Below are positions 13,901 to 26,224 of a DNA stretch of 64,000 bases, one piece after another. The stretch spans positions 90,907,705 to 90,971,704 of the forward strand of contig OZ025242.1 of the NCBI GenBank assembly GCA_964019155.1, read 5' to 3'. Both the position numbers and the translations under genes were made by a program. The DNA comes from Osedax fenrisi (lineage: Eukaryota; Annelida; Polychaeta; Sabellida; Siboglinidae). Below the pieces are notes generated by a model. The model saw nothing but the letters and a program-made list of their open reading frames with translations, made no database searches and was not told the origin of the DNA. Numbering within the stretch: position 1 is the stretch's first letter; each line of letters begins with the position of its first letter.

Positions 13901-16459
13901 AAATTCTACTATTTATAAATAAGTATTTACATTAATATCTATTATCATTGCACTGCGCACGAGATCACCGGTATCCTAAGCCCCGCCCTCTCTCATCGTT
14001 AATATGTATAATCTATCATTGTCTCATCTATGTATGCAGATGCTGCTTTCACTGTTGCTGCTCCGAAGTACCGGAACAGTCTTCCCGATGAATTACGGAC
14101 CCTATCATCTTTTATTACTTTTAAATGTCGACTACATTCATATATGTTATCGTTATAATTTCTTCTTTTTAAATTTATTATTATTCGTGTAATTATTTAT
14201 TTGTTTTATTATCTCAACTTGACGCATATAAATGTCCATTGTTTTCAACTGAGTCAATGAACCTTTCTATTATTATTATTATTATTAAGGTAATCTAATT
14301 TATAAAATTTTATAATATTACTACGCCGAGTTTTTTCTTACGATACGCGTAATGTGATTAAATACCTCAAAGTCTTAAGTAGTTTTAATGTATAGAGTGA
14401 AGCAGGTGTCATAATCTGTGGACAGTTACATAACATCACTCTACAATCTAGTATCGTTTTTACTAGTATTATCACTATTGTGTAGAGTGATTCCCTCCCA
14501 CCCTCTCAGATATGTAACGGAGAGCTACTCTACGATGAACGCTCATCGATTACATAATGAAATAAGAAATCTACATGAAATGAAGCTCATTACTATGTTA
14601 CTACTAATATTACACTATGGTTATAATTCATTATGATCTATTCATTATGATCTATTCATTATGATCTATTCATTATGATCGATTCATTATGATCTATTCA
14701 TTACGATCTATCACTATTCCTATAAGTTACAAACTTTATATTTCTGAAGTGATTCCAGTTCCGTTTTGGTTTTCGATAACAGAAACTGTTTCTCGTTGAA
14801 ATTTTCTTGTAATTCTATTTGGTAATTATTGATATAGTATAGTAGATAATAAACATGATATCTTATTTTATTTACTTTCAGTTTGTGTAAACTACAACTT
14901 ATATATATATATTTATTTGTATTCTTTATAATTTTCGGTCATTATTATTTATTATTATGCATCATTTTGGCTGTAAACAATAAACTAGTATCTATCTATA
15001 AATATGTAGCATATAATAAATGCTATATGTTCTAGTATAGCCAAGGAGTCGCATATATCATTGTTGTTGTTAGGCATGCAAATATATATGGATGAGGGCA
15101 GTTGATGGTAAGTCTAAGGATTATCAGTGAAAGCTGTTGAGTTATATAATTACGTTGGTCATACAAAGAACACTAATGTGGTAGGGTACGTGACAGCAAG
15201 TTACTTAGGGCCTAATGCTTGTAGCATGGACAGTTGAACAGAAGGACAGATGGACAGTCTACCGTTGTGTCTACGTGATGTATAAACTGATTGTCCACCT
15301 GTCATCGATGTATTGTGGACAGTATAGCTAGCGCCGCTAAGCCTGTTACGATGAATAATGACACACCCATCACTTGATTAGTACACTTATATCACAATTA
15401 GTCATGATTAAATATAAAAATAAATTATCAATGTCATGAATTCACTATAAAATGTGGTCAAAAATGTAAACAAATAATTAATTTAAAATTGTAATAACAT
15501 TAATGCGCATAGATATACTTTAGACCTGTCCATATTACAAACGCTGCACATTCAACTGTCGACCTGTTCTGCTACTAAACTCAATGCCGAACACTATTCT
15601 TCGAGGAACTATTAATGAATTTAAGTGAAGAGATAGGCAGAATAAGAAATAGGAGAACAACGTCGAAGATTCGACTGGATGTCCGGTATGCAACGCGATG
15701 AAAGTGTCACGCTACATCGAGCATGATTTCTCTAGGAGATTTTTATATCGATTATGACCCCATTACTTTTCTATGGGCCTGAGATTTAATATTTTTAGTT
15801 TATTAATTCGTTTTAAGGACATATAGATAAATAATATATATAAATAAATTTAAAAACAAATTTTCTATGAGAACATGGTAAAGTGTCCCACTTTTCATGT
15901 AGAATTTAACGTAGGAAGATACAAAGTTTAACATAGGCTAAATAGGAAGACATTTCAAACCCATATAAAAAATATTTACACATTAGTGTTAATAACAATA
16001 TAAAATTCTACAAAAAATATAAGAATATTTTTTTTTTAATTTTCTAGAAGTTCAATGATATACGAAAGCTACTAGATAGGTTAAGATATCTATTCTTATG
16101 GAATATTAAAGCAGTACACTTATTTTATTGATAAAGATCTTGAATTACTACTGCCTAAAGCTGAGTAGGCTATAATTGGGAATAATACGTGCGGTTTTAA
16201 TAGATCGAACGTGTTGAATATTTAGCGAATATTGTCAATGAGGTTATTGCGATCAAATATTGCGAGCATGGCCTCAGGTTAATATAACAGGAAATTAGTC
16301 TGTTTCTATATATGGCATGACGTAATGTTAAGCTGTACGAGTGGGTGATGATTTGTTTTATTTAATTGTAATTATTATTAATTGAATAAATTGAAATTTT
16401 CTTCTTAAATAGGTTAAAATAGTTAGAAAAATCTTCTTAAATAAGAAGATTTTTCTAAC

Positions 16460-16514
<55 letters not shown>

Positions 16515-17571
16515 TATATATATACATATATGAGTATTAATGCTATCCTCTCAATTAATTTAAGTTAAACTAATCAATAACTAATAAATAATGTAACTAA
16601 TCAATTTATTCAGTATGTATAGTGGACCACTATTAGTGGTAGAGAATTACTTTATTCATATAAAGTGATGTCATATAAATAGATAGATAATAGTTTATTG
16701 ATTGGAGTCAAAGAGATGTGTAACAATAAATAATAATGACAGCAAAATATATAGAATACAAATAAATATAAATATAAGTTTTGGTTTACACACACTGAAA
16801 ATATGTATAAGCATATATAATTTATATAAGAAATAATGAATAGTGTTCATTATTTTTCCATTAAACATAATTAACATATGTTTATTTATTACGTCAAGGC
16901 CGTTTTTAAAATTCCATCTTAGTAATTACATAATATTATCTAGCATTAGCTATTTGCTTACTTATTTATTCATTGTTTGTTATTATTAAAATTGATTATT
17001 GATCGATAATTTATTTGAGCAAAATATAGTCGAAATATATAATCGAAAGTATAAAGTATTAATATTTGCTAACGATAACATACGTTATATAAATAAACCA
17101 AGAATACAAAATTACAAAATTAAAGAAATTAAAACGTCTTACAGTTACCGTAAGAAGTTAATTATTGACTCAATAAAATGTAGATATTTTGTATGCCTCA
17201 TATAAATGAAATGAAAAATAAATAATTTAAAAAAAACGAATAAACCAAAACTATGTTATTAAAATTCAAGACAATAGGTGAAGAGGCGGGATTTAAAAGT
17301 AATAAATTTAATTATCATTAGATAATATCCACTAGCTATAGTTAGTATACTGTATACAGTATACAGTATACTGTCTATTAGTTATTACCTTTCTTCTTGT
17401 CGTTGTAAGTATCCAGCATGGCGTTACGTTCCATGAGCAGGTCGTAGATCTCCCTCTGATTATGATCGCTGAGAGTTATTATTGTAGTCTGCCGTTTGCT
17501 GGTCTTCTTCTCGATGTAGTTCATGTATTCCAACTGTGTAATGGCGTTACTTTTACTCGAATCTCTCATCT
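10969..17571 (-). CDS. DUF4515 coiled-coil protein, CCDC166-like; 5' end missing
   Basis: Six minus-strand exons, in transcript order: 17571-17389, 14814-14735, 13734-13558, 13024-12899, 11337-11260, 11076-10969 (TAG at 10971-10969). All intron phases agree. The roughly 250-residue product is almost entirely heptad-rich helix. Segments such as QLEYMNYIEKKTSKRQ, LQKYKDLQAEQTEKISDLQN, HFLNEKKDFIQDSASKIV and HRMKTENRRLRHILLQF align in order and spacing with my recollection of vertebrate CCDC166 (DUF4515). Relatives such as BBOF1 act at basal bodies or axonemes, so a ciliary role is an inference. The protein ends DEASLMPLRKMKVIEQVPDE. The N-terminus was not found: the 17571 exon opens directly behind an AG acceptor (aaataatag) and needs at least one upstream exon. 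Introns hold a LINE fragment, a MITE and a perfect palindrome. Family assignment is likely; the orthologue name is tentative. Confidence 0.8.
11779..11816. repeat. Perfect 38-bp palindrome
   Basis: The sequence is identical to its own reverse complement over 38 bases with no spacer, centred on TACGTA at 11795-11800 and containing the half AAAGGATACG. It lies in an intron of the CCDC166-like gene. It could extrude a cruciform or mark the joined ends of an excised element. Confidence 0.85.
13881..13969. mobile_element. Short MITE with GGTGATTTCGTGCG termini
   Basis: An 89-bp unit begins GGTGATTTCGTGCGCAG and ends CTGCGCACGAGATCACC, giving near-perfect inverted repeats of about 17 bp around an AT-rich core. 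Related copies lie at 47779-47955, 48749-49066 and 63152-63247. No target duplication was identified. Confidence 0.65.
14028..14293 (+). pseudogene. 3' fragment of the same LINE as at 21.8-23.7 kb
   Basis: The segment matches, in reverse orientation, the end of the LINE at 21828-23730: the C-terminal coding stretch around YADAAFTVA and the 3' UTR with its (TTA)n tail after ACCTTTCTA. It is a 5'-truncated insertion of under 300 bp in an intron of the CCDC166-like gene. The two copies differ at scattered sites, so neither is very recent. Confidence 0.75.
14624..14712. repeat. 14-bp minisatellite, about 6 copies
   Basis: Tandem copies of ATTCATTATGATCT with single-base variants (GATCGATT, TTACGATC). 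It lies in the intron just before the 14735 exon boundary of the CCDC166-like gene. Confidence 0.8.
16415..16466. repeat. Perfect inverted repeat, 25-bp arms with 2-bp spacer
   Basis: The left arm 16415-16439 and right arm 16442-16466 are exact reverse complements (core AGAAAAATCTTCTTA), separated by AA and followed directly by (TA)n. It is a strong hairpin or cruciform candidate and a possible fragile site. Confidence 0.85.
17343..17374. repeat. Palindromic GTATAC cluster
   Basis: Alternating AGTATACTGTATACAGTATA motifs form overlapping palindromes just 3' of a CCDC166-like exon on the transcript strand. A similar TGTACA palindrome cluster is at 50039-50095. Confidence 0.6.
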
Positions 17572-18141
17572 CTATTATTTGCATTTATAGACATTCGAGT
17601 AAAGCTATATCTATATATGAAATAAGTATTTTCAAAAAATAAATATCATATTAATGAATTAATGACAAATTTGTGAAAAGCATGTATATATATATATTAT
17701 ATATTACATGTATATATCGCATATTAGAACAAATTGATTATTCAACATACTCTAGAGTTAAATTTGATAAAATACATAAGTATATATTTTAGATATAAAA
17801 TATAAATCCTAATTAATGAAATAATAATCTATGGCCTATAAATTGTATTCATTTGTAATATTAAAGTATTATCGAAATATATTTTAAGCATATAAATATA
17901 TATATAAGGCTAGAAAGTATACTTTTACATCTATAGATATATGTAAATATTAATAGCTATTTATTGAGGCTGTAATTACGATGATTCGCGCTTATTTATA
18001 GATTAAACATATTAGATATTAACAAACGCGGTGGTTTCGAGTGAATATTTGCAAGTGCCACCACATAGTAATATACATGTAGATATGCATGTACATGTAT
18101 CTATAGATATGTATCTTATTAATTATCAGATGAATGGTCTT

Positions 18142-18397
18142 TATCGGATAGGGACCCGTACGTTACGATTACGATTGATGAGGTAGAATTTAAAATACTC
18201 GCTTCGGTGTCTGATACACTAGTGTGTATGGTGAATTATCATGAAGAATGAAAATGTATTATATATTATAATTTATAAGATATATATATATATATATAAA
18301 TTAGTTTATTATAGTTTAAATTATATAGTGATACATGTGACACATTTTGAATTTGATCTAGGAAATCGTAATCAAAACAAACGGCTATATTCGATAT
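18142..18397. mobile_element. MITE of the TATCGAATATGGC family (copy 3)
   Basis: It begins TATCGGATAGGGACCCG, with ACGATTACGATTGATG nearby, and ends GAAATCGTAATC...GGCTATATTCGATA, the inverted repeats seen in the copies at 25037-25299 and 61224-61481. It is more diverged than those two, and no target duplication was found. Confidence 0.6.
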
Positions 18398-18708
18398 CCT
18401 CCAGATTAATAATGTAATACTCGATATGAAACGTAGTAGTTTATATTCATCATTTAATGATCGTATCGAAACATTATTAGAGATACAACTACTTCACGTG
18501 AAAGGGGATATTTTGTTCTCGCTGTGGCCATATTTCACAATGTGTCGGTATCTTATGGTTATATCGAATAGGCCTTACACTAATTAATATATATCTATTA
18601 GTTTAACAAATAATAAAGTGAGCTAAAGTGTAGCAAACTAAAAACAGACGACGTCACATCGTGATTATATGTCACTTGTACTCGGTGGTTATCATACATA
18701 CACTGAAT

Positions 18709-18732
18709 GAATGAATCAATCAATCAATAAAT

Positions 18733-18780
<48 letters not shown>

Positions 18781-18787
18781 GAATAAT
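18709..18787. repeat. (AATC)n microsatellite
   Basis: About 70 bases of CAATCAATCAATCAAT with a few interruptions. Confidence 0.9.
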
Positions 18788-19358
18788 ATTTACGTACTTA
18801 TATACTATATATAAATAATGAATGCACACGGAATACGTATACGATACAATGTAGTTATATAATAAGTAGAAAAGGAACCCTTTAATAGCGCGAGGTACAT
18901 CAGTACTAACCCATTACCATTCTATGATTAGTGCATCGGTACCGTCAGTACCTATATTCCATAGATATAGAGTACCGATAGATGGTACTCTAACATAGAT
19001 ATATGGTATATCATAGATATACCATAGATATATGGTACTCTAAATCAATACCTATGTCCCTACATCGTACACCACCTATTGGTAACCCCGGTACTAACAC
19101 TTTCGATGCGTACACGATGAGATTCATTGTACAGCCAATCGTTGTCCTTCTTCCTGTAATATCGCACGCGATTAAACGAGCTCACATTTCGTATTCATAC
19201 AATCGTATATCGTAAGGTTGTGATAACTTATGGATATGGATAATAAATTATAATATATGATTATAACAATGAATACATAATACGTAATATATTATTTATT
19301 ATGTATATATTTATATATATATATATCGATAACATTTATAGATTATATTATAACTTAC

Positions 19359-19412
19359 AATTGAGTAACTTTTACTTTAACTTCTTCCAATTCTATTATC
19401 TTGGAGTCCAAC
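19359..19412 (-). CDS. Candidate coiled-coil exon, uncertain gene
   Basis: On the minus strand an AG acceptor (attatatag) precedes a 54-nt open segment reading LDSKIIELEEVKVKVTQ, which ends at a strong GTAAGT donor. The heptad-like pattern and position upstream of the CCDC166-like exons suggest a missing 5' exon. However, its end phase (2) does not fit the 17571 exon directly, so another exon would have to lie between. The segment is short and could be chance. Confidence 0.3.
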
Positions 19413-19499
19413 CTATATAATTTAATATTATATTTATATTCTACCAGTTATAGTAGATTATATAATATATAATATAGTATTATATATATATATATACTA

Positions 19500-21826
19500 A
19501 GTGGCCGGGGCCCGGCTTCGCCCGTGTTCGATCGTAACGTTCACTCGGTGATGTAATGTATTCGGGAAGTGATGCAGCTAAAAAAACCACCAATATTGAA
19601 ACTTAATCCAATCTAACCACAACTGTGAAAATAACAATATAAATAAATATACTTTTATAGGCTCACTCGGGAAGTAATGCAGCTAAAAAAAATCCTACAC
19701 AAATTAAAACTTAACCCAACCTAACCACAACTGTGAAAATAACAATATAAATAAATATTCTTTTATAGGCTCACTCGGGAAGTAATGCAGCTAAAAAAAA
19801 CCTACACAAATTAAAACTTAACCCAACCTAACCACAACTGTGAAAATAAAAATATCAATAAATATGTTTTTATAGGCTCACTCGGGAATTAATGCAGCTA
19901 AAAAAAACTACCAATATTAAAACTTAACCCACCTTAACCACAACGTGAAAATATACATTAATAGGTTCACTCGGGAAGTAATGCAGCTAAAAAAAACCTA
20001 CAAAAATTAAAACTTAACCCAACATAACCACAACTGTGAAAATAACAATATAAATAAATATGCTTTTATAGGCTCACTCAGGAAGTAATGCAGCTAAAAA
20101 AAACCTACAAAAATTAAAACTTAACCCAACCTAACCACAACTGTGCAAATATGCTTTTATAGGCTCACTTGGGAAGTAATGCAGCTAAAAAAACTTAACC
20201 AAACCTACCACAACTGTGAAAATAACAATATAAATAAATATGCTTTTATAGGCTCACTCGGGAAGTACTGAAGCTAAAAAAAACCTACAAAAATTAAAAC
20301 TTATCCAAACCTAACCACAACTGTGCAAATATGCTTTTATAGGCTCACTTGGGAAGTAATGCAGCTAAAAAAACTTAACCAAACCTACCACAACTGTGAA
20401 AATAACAATATAAATAAATATGCTTTTATAGGCTCACTCGGGAAGTACTGAAGCTAAAAAAAACCTACACAAATTAAAACTTAACCCAACCTAACCACAA
20501 CCGTGACAATATACTTTTATAGGCTCACTCGAGAAGTAATGCAGCTAAAAAAAACCTACAAACATCAAAACTTAACCCAACCTAACTTCAATAGTGAAAA
20601 TATACTTTATAGGCTAACTCGGGAAGTAATGCAGCTAAAAAAAACCTACACAAATTAAAACTTAACCCAACCTAACCACAACTGTGAAAATAACAATATC
20701 AATAAATATGTTTTTATAGGCTCACTCGGGAAGTAATGCAGCTAAAAAAAAATACCAATATTAAAACTTAACCCAACCTAACCACAACCGTGAAGATATA
20801 CTTTTATAGGCTCACTCGGGAAGTAATGCAGCTAAAAAAACCTACCAAAATTAAAACTTAACCCACCTTAACCACAACGTGAAAATATACATTAATAGGT
20901 TCACTCGGGAAGTAATGCAGCTAAAAAAAACCTACAAAAATTAAAACTTAACCCAACCTAACCACAACTGTGAAAATAACAATATAAATAAATATGCTTT
21001 TATAGGCTCACTCAGGAAGTAATGCAGCTAAAAAAAACCAACCAAAATTAAAACTTAACCCAACCTAACCACAACCGTGAAAAGCTACTTTTATAGGCAA
21101 TCTCTGGAAGTAATGCAGCTAAAAAAACCTACCAAAATTAAAACTTAACCCAACCTAACCTCAATAGTGAACATATACTTTATAGGCTAACTCGGGAAGT
21201 AATGCAGCTAAAAAAAACATACACAAAGAATATTAAACATAAGAAGTCCCAATTTATAAAATTATATTCTATTTTAATTATCTATTTAATAAAGTTAAAA
21301 TTATTGAAATCGAATAATTATTGTAGATTTTGATTTTTACATCACCGTATCGTATCACCTATGTTTAATAATTTATTTTTACATGGCGTAGATAGGAAAT
21401 AATTAATATAAACTCGTAATGTAAAAAATATTAACTCGATTTTACTCGTTCTTGAATTTCACCTCAATAATACGGGTAAATAAATTCCGATGCACTTGTT
21501 TTTATTTCGATATTCAAACCGGAAGTACCATTTCGTAAATCTACGTAATGTATTCGAAATTAAAGAAACTCATTTTTACGAAATTATTTACGATAAAATT
21601 CTCCATGATAAAGTTTGTTATTAAAATTTGCGTCGAATTTAAATTTTTCGATTATGTAAATCGTCTAAAAAATGACACTATTTAACGATTATTGGTATCG
21701 CGCGAACACATAATCAAAAAAGTAAATTATCTATTAAACCCCCGCTGCCCCACTTTATCACCCACGTTCGCGAGATCCTAATACTTACACACACAGACAG
21801 ACATTTTCGCTAATATAGTATAGATA
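19500..21826. repeat. Composite repeat with 18-copy tandem array
   Basis: An opening GC-rich palindromic block (GGCCGGGGCCCGGCTTCGCC at 19502-19521) is followed by 18 copies of a unit of about 80-108 bp, roughly 19555-21225. Each copy contains CACTCGGGAAGTAATGCAGC followed by an A-run, and most have ACTTAACCCAACCTAACC. Unit length varies by loss of an internal ACAATATAAATAAATA segment. After about 500 bp of AT-rich sequence the block closes with ACACACAGACAGACATTTTC and GCTAATATAGTATAG near 21790-21825. Head and tail resemble non-autonomous retroelement ends common in invertebrates, but no coding capacity is visible. It ends next to the LINE at 21828. Confidence 0.75.
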
Positions 21827-21827
21827 T

Positions 21828-23730
21828 ATAATAATAATAATAATAGAAAGGTTTATTGACTCAGAAAACGATGGACGTTTATGTGCGTCAAGTTTAAATA
21901 ATAAAACAAATAAATAGTTACACAAATAATAATAAATTTAAAAAGAAGACATTATAATGATACCATATATGTATGTAGTCGACATTTAAAACTCATAAAT
22001 GATGACATGGTGCGTAATTCATCGGGAAGACTGTTCCAGTATTTCGGAGTAGCAACCGTGAAAGCAGCATCTGCATACATAGATGAGACAAGCGGTAGAG
22101 AGAGTTTCATAAGCTCACATTTGCGATTCGGACGAGTAGTTGTTCGAATTATGAGTCCCTTCGATAGGTAAGACGGAACTCCCATATATATAGCCTTGTG
22201 AGTAATGCATAGAAGTCGAAACTTGCATAAATCTCGAAACTGCAACCATCCGAGAGTCGCCATTATGGAATGTATAGATATGGTTAAATCACTATACTTT
22301 AGATTAAATAATATGCGAACAGCTCTACGTTGTATTGAATCGAATTTTTTCATCAATTTTTGCGGAATATTAATTAAAAGCGAATTACAATATCTAAGTC
22401 GACTAAAAACTAATGAATGTAATAATGATTTAGTTAAATTAAATGTTAGCTTAGAGCGAGCCTTGCCTATATTATACAGGAAATAATTAGCAGTGCGAAC
22501 AGTGTTTGATATATGTACTGAGTAATCTAATGCATTATTTATAGTAAAACCTAGAGTAGTGATGGTGTTTGAGATAGGAAGTGAGATAAGGAATGGATGA
22601 GTGAGAGTAATTGAAGAAAGAGATCTAGAAAGTATAATGCTATCAGTTTTAGTAATATTTAATGAAAGTGAATTACAGGAAAACCAAGAGATTAAATCAT
22701 TAATACAGTTAGCAATTGAAAGTTGAATTATGTCAATATCAGAACCAGGTGAAAAAAAGTATAAATTTGTAAGTCATCAGCAAAGAGGTGATAACGAATA
22801 TTTGGGTATTTTTTAAAAATCAAATTAATGGGAAGAATATACAAAATAAAAAGAATCGGACCCAGTACTGATCCTTGAGGAACGCCATGAGTGTGATCAA
22901 ATGGAGCCGACAAAGATGAATTGATCTTTACCGAAGATATTCTATTAGATACAAATGACATCAACCAGTTGTGAACCTGTCCATGAATACCTATTTCACG
23001 TAGACGGTAAGAAAGAATCATATGATTTAACGTATCAAAGGCACTAGACAGATCAAGAAGAACCAAATAACAAGAAACCTTATTATCCATAGATAGTATA
23101 ATATCGTTAAACACAATGTTTAGGGCAGTTTCTGTACTACGATTGGGAATGTATGCACTCTGAAAGCAATCCACAATAGAGTTCGATATGATATAATCAA
23201 TAAGCTGACGCGCAACTATGCATTCCATAGTCTTAGAAATTGATGATAATTGCGAAATAGGACGATAGTTGGATAGTATGGAAGAATCGAGATTATGTTT
23301 CTTTAATATCGGAGTGATGTAAGCATACTTCATCGATTGTGGTACAATGGATGAAGATAATGATACACGAATTATACCAGTAATTATATCAATTAGATAG
23401 GGAGATAATATACGAAGTAAATTAAGAGGAATAGGGTAAAGTGGGGAATTGGATTTCAAACAAGACATGAGAGAAAGGACAACAGAACAAGTGGGTAAAT
23501 TAAAATAAGACCAGTGAATATCAGAGAAAGAGGGTGAACTTTCAAAATAAATAGAATCTACTACAGGAAGATCATCTATTATTTTTAAAACTTTATTTTG
23601 AAAAAAGTTAGCAAATAAAGAACACAGATTATCATCAGAACCATCTGGTAGATTTTTATTCCGATTTTTACCAATTAGAGAAAAAGCTAATTTAAAAGCT
23701 TCTTTGGAAGAAGTGCCATACTTATTAAGT
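21828..23730 (-). pseudogene. 5'-truncated CR1/L2-type LINE, reverse transcriptase
   Basis: Minus-strand RT shows, in order, KEAFKLAFSLIGKN, NYRPISQLSSISKTMECIV, FQSAYIPNRSTETAL, the palm motif LVLLDLSSAFDTLNH, HGVPQGSVLGPILFILYI and the catalytic box YHLFADDLQIY. After a frameshift near 22730-22780 the C-terminal part continues (ISWFSCNSLSLNITKT, NSLLINIPQKLMKKFDSIQR, YWNSLPDELR) to about 21955. A 3' UTR and short (TTA)n tail follow at 21828-21850. No endonuclease domain is present, so the copy is 5'-truncated. The frameshift makes it inactive. Clade is inferred from RT motifs and the microsatellite tail. Confidence 0.88.
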
Positions 23731-23990
23731 ATGTATATATATATATTGTAAATAATCCTCACAATTTTATCAAATGTAGAAAATTAAATTAAGCTTACAA
23801 TGGAATAATAAAAATAACAGGATCAGGTTTTTGGTTCGACAGAATGTACATGAAATTTTAGAAATGTATACGCTCTCACAAGTAACAATTCAAAACTTCT
23901 CTTTATTCTATAATTATTAAGCAGTGTACGCCTATAAATTGGTAATAAGATACGTAAAACACGTACGTGTATATACATAGTATATACACA

Positions 23991-24035
23991 GATTTTCCGA
24001 AGGTTTTTTCGAAGGTTTTGCTTCGCAAAATCTTT
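23991..24035. repeat. Back-to-back MITE termini
   Basis: The stretch reads GATTTTCCGAAGG, TTTTTTCGAAGG, then TTTTGCTTCGCAAAATCTTT. These are the two ends of the 454-bp MITE at 27867-28320 joined with almost no interior, so it is probably an extreme deletion derivative. Confidence 0.55.
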
Positions 24036-24746
24036 GGTATATATATATATATACATTACACATATTGATATTTTGTGATTGGTTTAGTTTTTTAGTTGCA
24101 TTACATCCGGAAGGGAGCATAAAATCTTGCTATAACATCTTGCTTTTACAAATTACGTTTTTATAATGTGTAACGAATCTGTATAATGGCTAACGGCAAT
24201 TTTAATTCAGAAAAAAATGGTTTTATATATTTTTTGAAAATGTATCATAGATTTACTACTATGATAGTATATGTTAACTTAAGTTATCAATTATCAATAG
24301 TCGATTTTATTCTAGTATTTATTTACTAAAATATATATATTAACATACGTTTAATATGATATTAGTTACTAATTAATTGTATTACTATTTAATTATTATT
24401 ATAGTGATATCATATCGCATTAAATATGGTTGCCAACATAATAGCGTAAAATAGTGAACTGTATAAATAATATACACGATTAGCAATAGTTTAACTAATA
24501 ATTAATATCAAAATAATAGTTTTGAATATGGAATACAGTCTGAAACGATGCCAATTATAAGTAATAAGCATTTTATTTATGCGTGGGGACCCGCCACTGG
24601 GGGATTTCGCGCACGAAAATCAACGAATTGTATATGCGCAAATACTAAGTTTATGAAATACTAAGTATGTTGTGATTTCACGATATACGACTTGTAAATA
24701 CAGCGTGAAACACAAACACGGATTGTGCGCATTCATCATATACGTT

Positions 24747-25460
24747 AGTGTATTATATAACGTGTGTGTATCATACACGCTTGCACCGAAGTAATATGGT
24801 GCCACCTATCTGATCGCTAATTAGTCGTGAGATATATACAAGTATTAGGTTTATGCGCGTGTCCACCGCACACCTTAATCTAATGCGTATTACTTTAAAA
24901 GTGGCGCCGTTTCAGACCGAACCCTATTGAATATATATATATATACATGTTGAAATGAAATAGCCGTTGATTCATTACAAACGTAGTGATTATATATTAT
25001 AATAATTATAATATAATTATCTAATAATTAAATATAAGGGGAACATCGGATATGGCATCATTTTTTTTTATTATGATTACCGAGATCAAATTTAAAATAT
25101 ATTGTATGCATCGTTATACAATTTAAAATTATAATAACAACTAATTTATATATATATATGTCTTATAATATATACTACATTTTCATTGGCTATATTAGTT
25201 TATCATGTATTTTAGTGTGTTAAATATCGAAGTAGGTATTTTAAATTTAACTTACGAAATCGTAATCAATACAAACAGTGGCCATATTCGATACGTACCA
25301 AATATATAATTATTATAATTATTTAATAATAATTAAAGTATTATAATAATAATCATTATACATAATCTGTATATATAAAACGTAATTTGTATACACGATA
25401 CACGTGCAGAGATATACACTCTCTATATTAAACAATAGTCGTTTACTATATATTCCGATG
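24747..25460. repeat. Dispersed repeat, copy 1, interrupted by a MITE
   Basis: The sequence from TGTATTATATAACGTGTGTG to about ATTCCGATG matches 43831-44245 in the same orientation. Shared blocks include ATATGGTGCCACCTATCT, CCTATTGAATATATA and AATAATAATCATTATACA. This copy is split by the 263-bp MITE at 25037-25299, which the other copy lacks. No coding capacity. Confidence 0.75.
25037..25299. mobile_element. 263-bp MITE with 7-bp target duplication (copy 1)
   Basis: The element is bounded by direct AAATATA duplications at 25030-25036 and 25300-25306. Its ends form inverted repeats (ACATCGGATATGGC against GCCATATTCGATACGT, then ACCGAGATCAAATTT against AAATTTAACTTACG). The uninterrupted copy of the host repeat at 43831-44245 supports these insertion borders. 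Confidence 0.8.
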
Positions 25461-25544
25461 TTATGTGGACATCATTAGTGCCCTCTGTAGTTGAACTATG
25501 GCCTAGTAGTGTTTATAAACATTTGCCTTCAGTTCAGATACACC

Positions 25545-25690
25545 GATATTGTTATTGTTATTGTTATTGTTATTTTTATTTGGTGGAGTCCTTTCATCCC
25601 ATCCAGGAACTTAGATGTAGTTTTTCACTTATAACCATATATGGCTCTAATGTCCATTCAAAGCCGATTATCATAATGATATATCATATA
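25545..25690 (-). pseudogene. Solo LINE 3' end with (TTATTG)n tail
   Basis: The stretch GGTGGAGTCCTTTCATCC through TAACCATATATGGCTCTAATG is repeated at 53936-54020. In both places it directly follows a GTTATTG-type microsatellite, as expected for a minus-strand LINE 3' end with its tail. Confidence 0.55.
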
Positions 25691-26157
25691 ATATATGATA
25701 TGTGTGGACAAAAATAAAGGTACCTGGTCAAAAGCTTTGCGATTTTTAATACGCCACAGAAAGGCAGCAAAATTGTGTATACGTGATTTGATAATTATTA
25801 TCATACTTAGTGTGATACTAGAGTATCTATATATTATAATATTTGGGGTCGTAATATATAGCCTATACAGCGTAGTAACCGTACTAGACATCTATTTATA
25901 GATATCATAATAACGAGAATATGAGTCATATATATGATTTAAATTAAAATAACGTATAATTTTGTATATATATTATTTGTAATATTTGTACCATACTAAG
26001 TTAGTATGTTACTAACTAAGTTACTAAATTTAACTTAAAGTTAGTAACTATAGTTACTTATAAGTATTGATATAAAAGTAAGATTATGTTACAGATGCAT
26101 AAGCATTCGTATAATTATTATAATAATATTATATTAAATATATAATAACATATATAC

Positions 26158-26158
26158 A

Positions 26159-26220
<62 letters not shown>
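26158..26220. repeat. (TA)n microsatellite
   Basis: About 60 bases of pure TA. Other long tracts lie at 30574-30655, 35137-35164, 49090-49134, 49850-49882 and 58398-58454. Confidence 0.95.
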
Positions 26221-26222
<2 letters not shown>

Positions 26223-26224
26223 TT

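Larger units (their letters stand above)
14815..17388. other. Large intron of the CCDC166-like gene
   Basis: AT-rich intron with no further exon recognised. It contains the 16415-16466 inverted repeat and a (TA)n tract at 16464-16510. A 15180-15330 stretch of GGACAG/CTGTCC motifs resembles the sequence at 42120-42230 upstream of the first GXYLT gene. Confidence 0.5.
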
